Shown here: positions 63,510 to 64,000 of the stretch, piece by piece
Numbering within the stretch: position 1 is the stretch's first letter
How the letters are laid out: each line of letters starts with the position of its first letter
NCBI GenBank assembly: GCA_017308575.1
Contig: JAFKEQ010000003.1
Span: 744,001-808,000, forward strand
DNA length: 64,000 bases
Reading direction: 5' to 3'
From: Afipia sp.
GTDB taxonomy: Bacteria > Pseudomonadota > Alphaproteobacteria > Rhizobiales > Xanthobacteraceae
Made by a program: the position numbers and the translations under genes
Notes under the pieces: model-generated
What the model was told of the DNA's origin: nothing
The model's database searches: none
Seen by the model: the letters and a program-made list of their open reading frames with translations, nothing else

Positions 63510-64000
63510 TCAAGCGGTCACCGAGTATTCGGCACTGCCGGCCGTCACGGCACCGGCCCATTTCCTTTGCTTGTCGTCAAGAACGCGGCGCAAGTTCGTC
63601 AGAAAGCGGGTGGTTTCCTCCTCATCGAGTGCGGCAGCCGGTGGTCTCGCGCCGCGCGGGTCGAGCTTGGCGATCACCTTCTCGTCCCAGACAAGGACGG
63701 ACGTGACGATGAAGCGACCGGGAAGCGGCGAGGCAGGTTGCGGCTCCGGCATCAGCAATGCGCGGCCATCGCTCCATGTCGGCAGGAACGGGGATGGCAG
63801 CCAGAGGACCGTCTCGGCCCAATCCGCTTCCCAGAGCCGCTGGCCATATCCCGCAGGATCGCGCGTCAGCATCGCATAGCCTGCTACCGGTGCTCTGGAC
63901 ACGCCGGTGAAAGCGATCTGGCCTTTGTCGCCGGGCTTGAACTCGATGCGGCGGCCCGATGGGAGAAACGGCGCGAACGAGCGCGTTCCCTGATAGTGTT
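63510..64000 (-). CDS. Unknown protein, head of the caspase cluster (5' end outside window)
   Basis: The frame is open to the window edge, giving 163 C-terminal residues. The visible part includes FKPGDKGQIAFTGVSRAPVA and GYAMLTRDPAGYGQRLW, a pattern like the beta-sandwich DUF4384 domain (GD.x.I.F ... GY.xLL ... G) that often accompanies caspase-like proteins. That resemblance is only suggestive. It ends 27 bases before the caspase start, on the same strand, so they are probably co-transcribed. Confidence 0.6.
   Translation of the reverse strand, partial: HYQGTRSFAPFLPSGRRIEFKPGDKGQIAFTGVSRAPVAGYAMLTRDPAGYGQRLWEADWAETVLWLPSPFLPTWSDGRALLMPEPQPASPLPGRFIVTSVLVWDEKVIAKLDPRGARPPAAALDEEETTRFLTNLRRVLDDKQRKWAGAVTAGSAEYSVTA

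Overview
The first 18.9 kb is ordinary high-GC alphaproteobacterial chromosome. It carries a DegP-type protease, an OmpR-type two-component pair, glnE, a PAS sensor kinase, a CDF metal exporter and a Kef-type antiporter. A dispersed palindromic repeat and the gene families suggest Bradyrhizobium/Afipia-like Nitrobacteraceae; this placement is inference. From about 18.92 kb to the window end the DNA is accessory. The boundary is the first codons of dusA (tRNA-dihydrouridine synthase A), cut off at 18920 and repeated at 20667. Each dusA-like stub lies near a PrtN-like gene, so at least one element has integrated into dusA. The rest of dusA is not in the window.

The accessory region reads as a damaged integrative and conjugative element related to the ICEMlSymR7A family. 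Left part (21-33 kb): a TacAT toxin-antitoxin pair, then a ParB-like/DUF2958/DUF736/DUF932 module. The ParB-like and DUF932 genes carry two diverged copies of the same long leader, with compensatory changes in its hairpins. A three-recombinase (RIT) element with 33-bp inverted repeats has split a small membrane gene. Middle (33.5-43.4 kb): qseC and qseM diverge around two tandem palindromic operators. fseA follows and needs a +1 ribosomal frameshift at a TTTC site. Next comes the transfer operon: rdfS, repA with an iteron array, a DNA methylase, a DUF2840 gene, traF, a DUF736 gene, a lytic transglycosylase, an oriT-like repeat region and rlxS. After rlxS come a phd-vapC pair, tenA, traG and a CopG-type gene. 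The expected trb type IV secretion cluster is missing: sequence changes right after the CopG-type gene into an IS3 remnant and unrelated genes.

A 9,026-bp Tn3-family transposon (43966-52991) sits inside vapC, with perfect 34-bp inverted repeats and a 5-bp target duplication. It carries a full phosphite-oxidation operon: ptxA, ptxB and ptxC (ABC uptake), ptxD (NAD-dependent phosphite dehydrogenase) and ptxE (LysR regulator). The operon would let the host use phosphite as a phosphorus source. A LysR-type T-N11-A palindrome lies just upstream of ptxA.

The last 7 kb (57-64 kb) holds an exported peptidoglycan-binding-like protein, then a co-oriented minus-strand cluster: a gene open at the window edge, a caspase-SUMF1 fusion, a lipoprotein, a thioredoxin-fold protein and a CFI-box protein. 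I do not recognise this combination as a named system.
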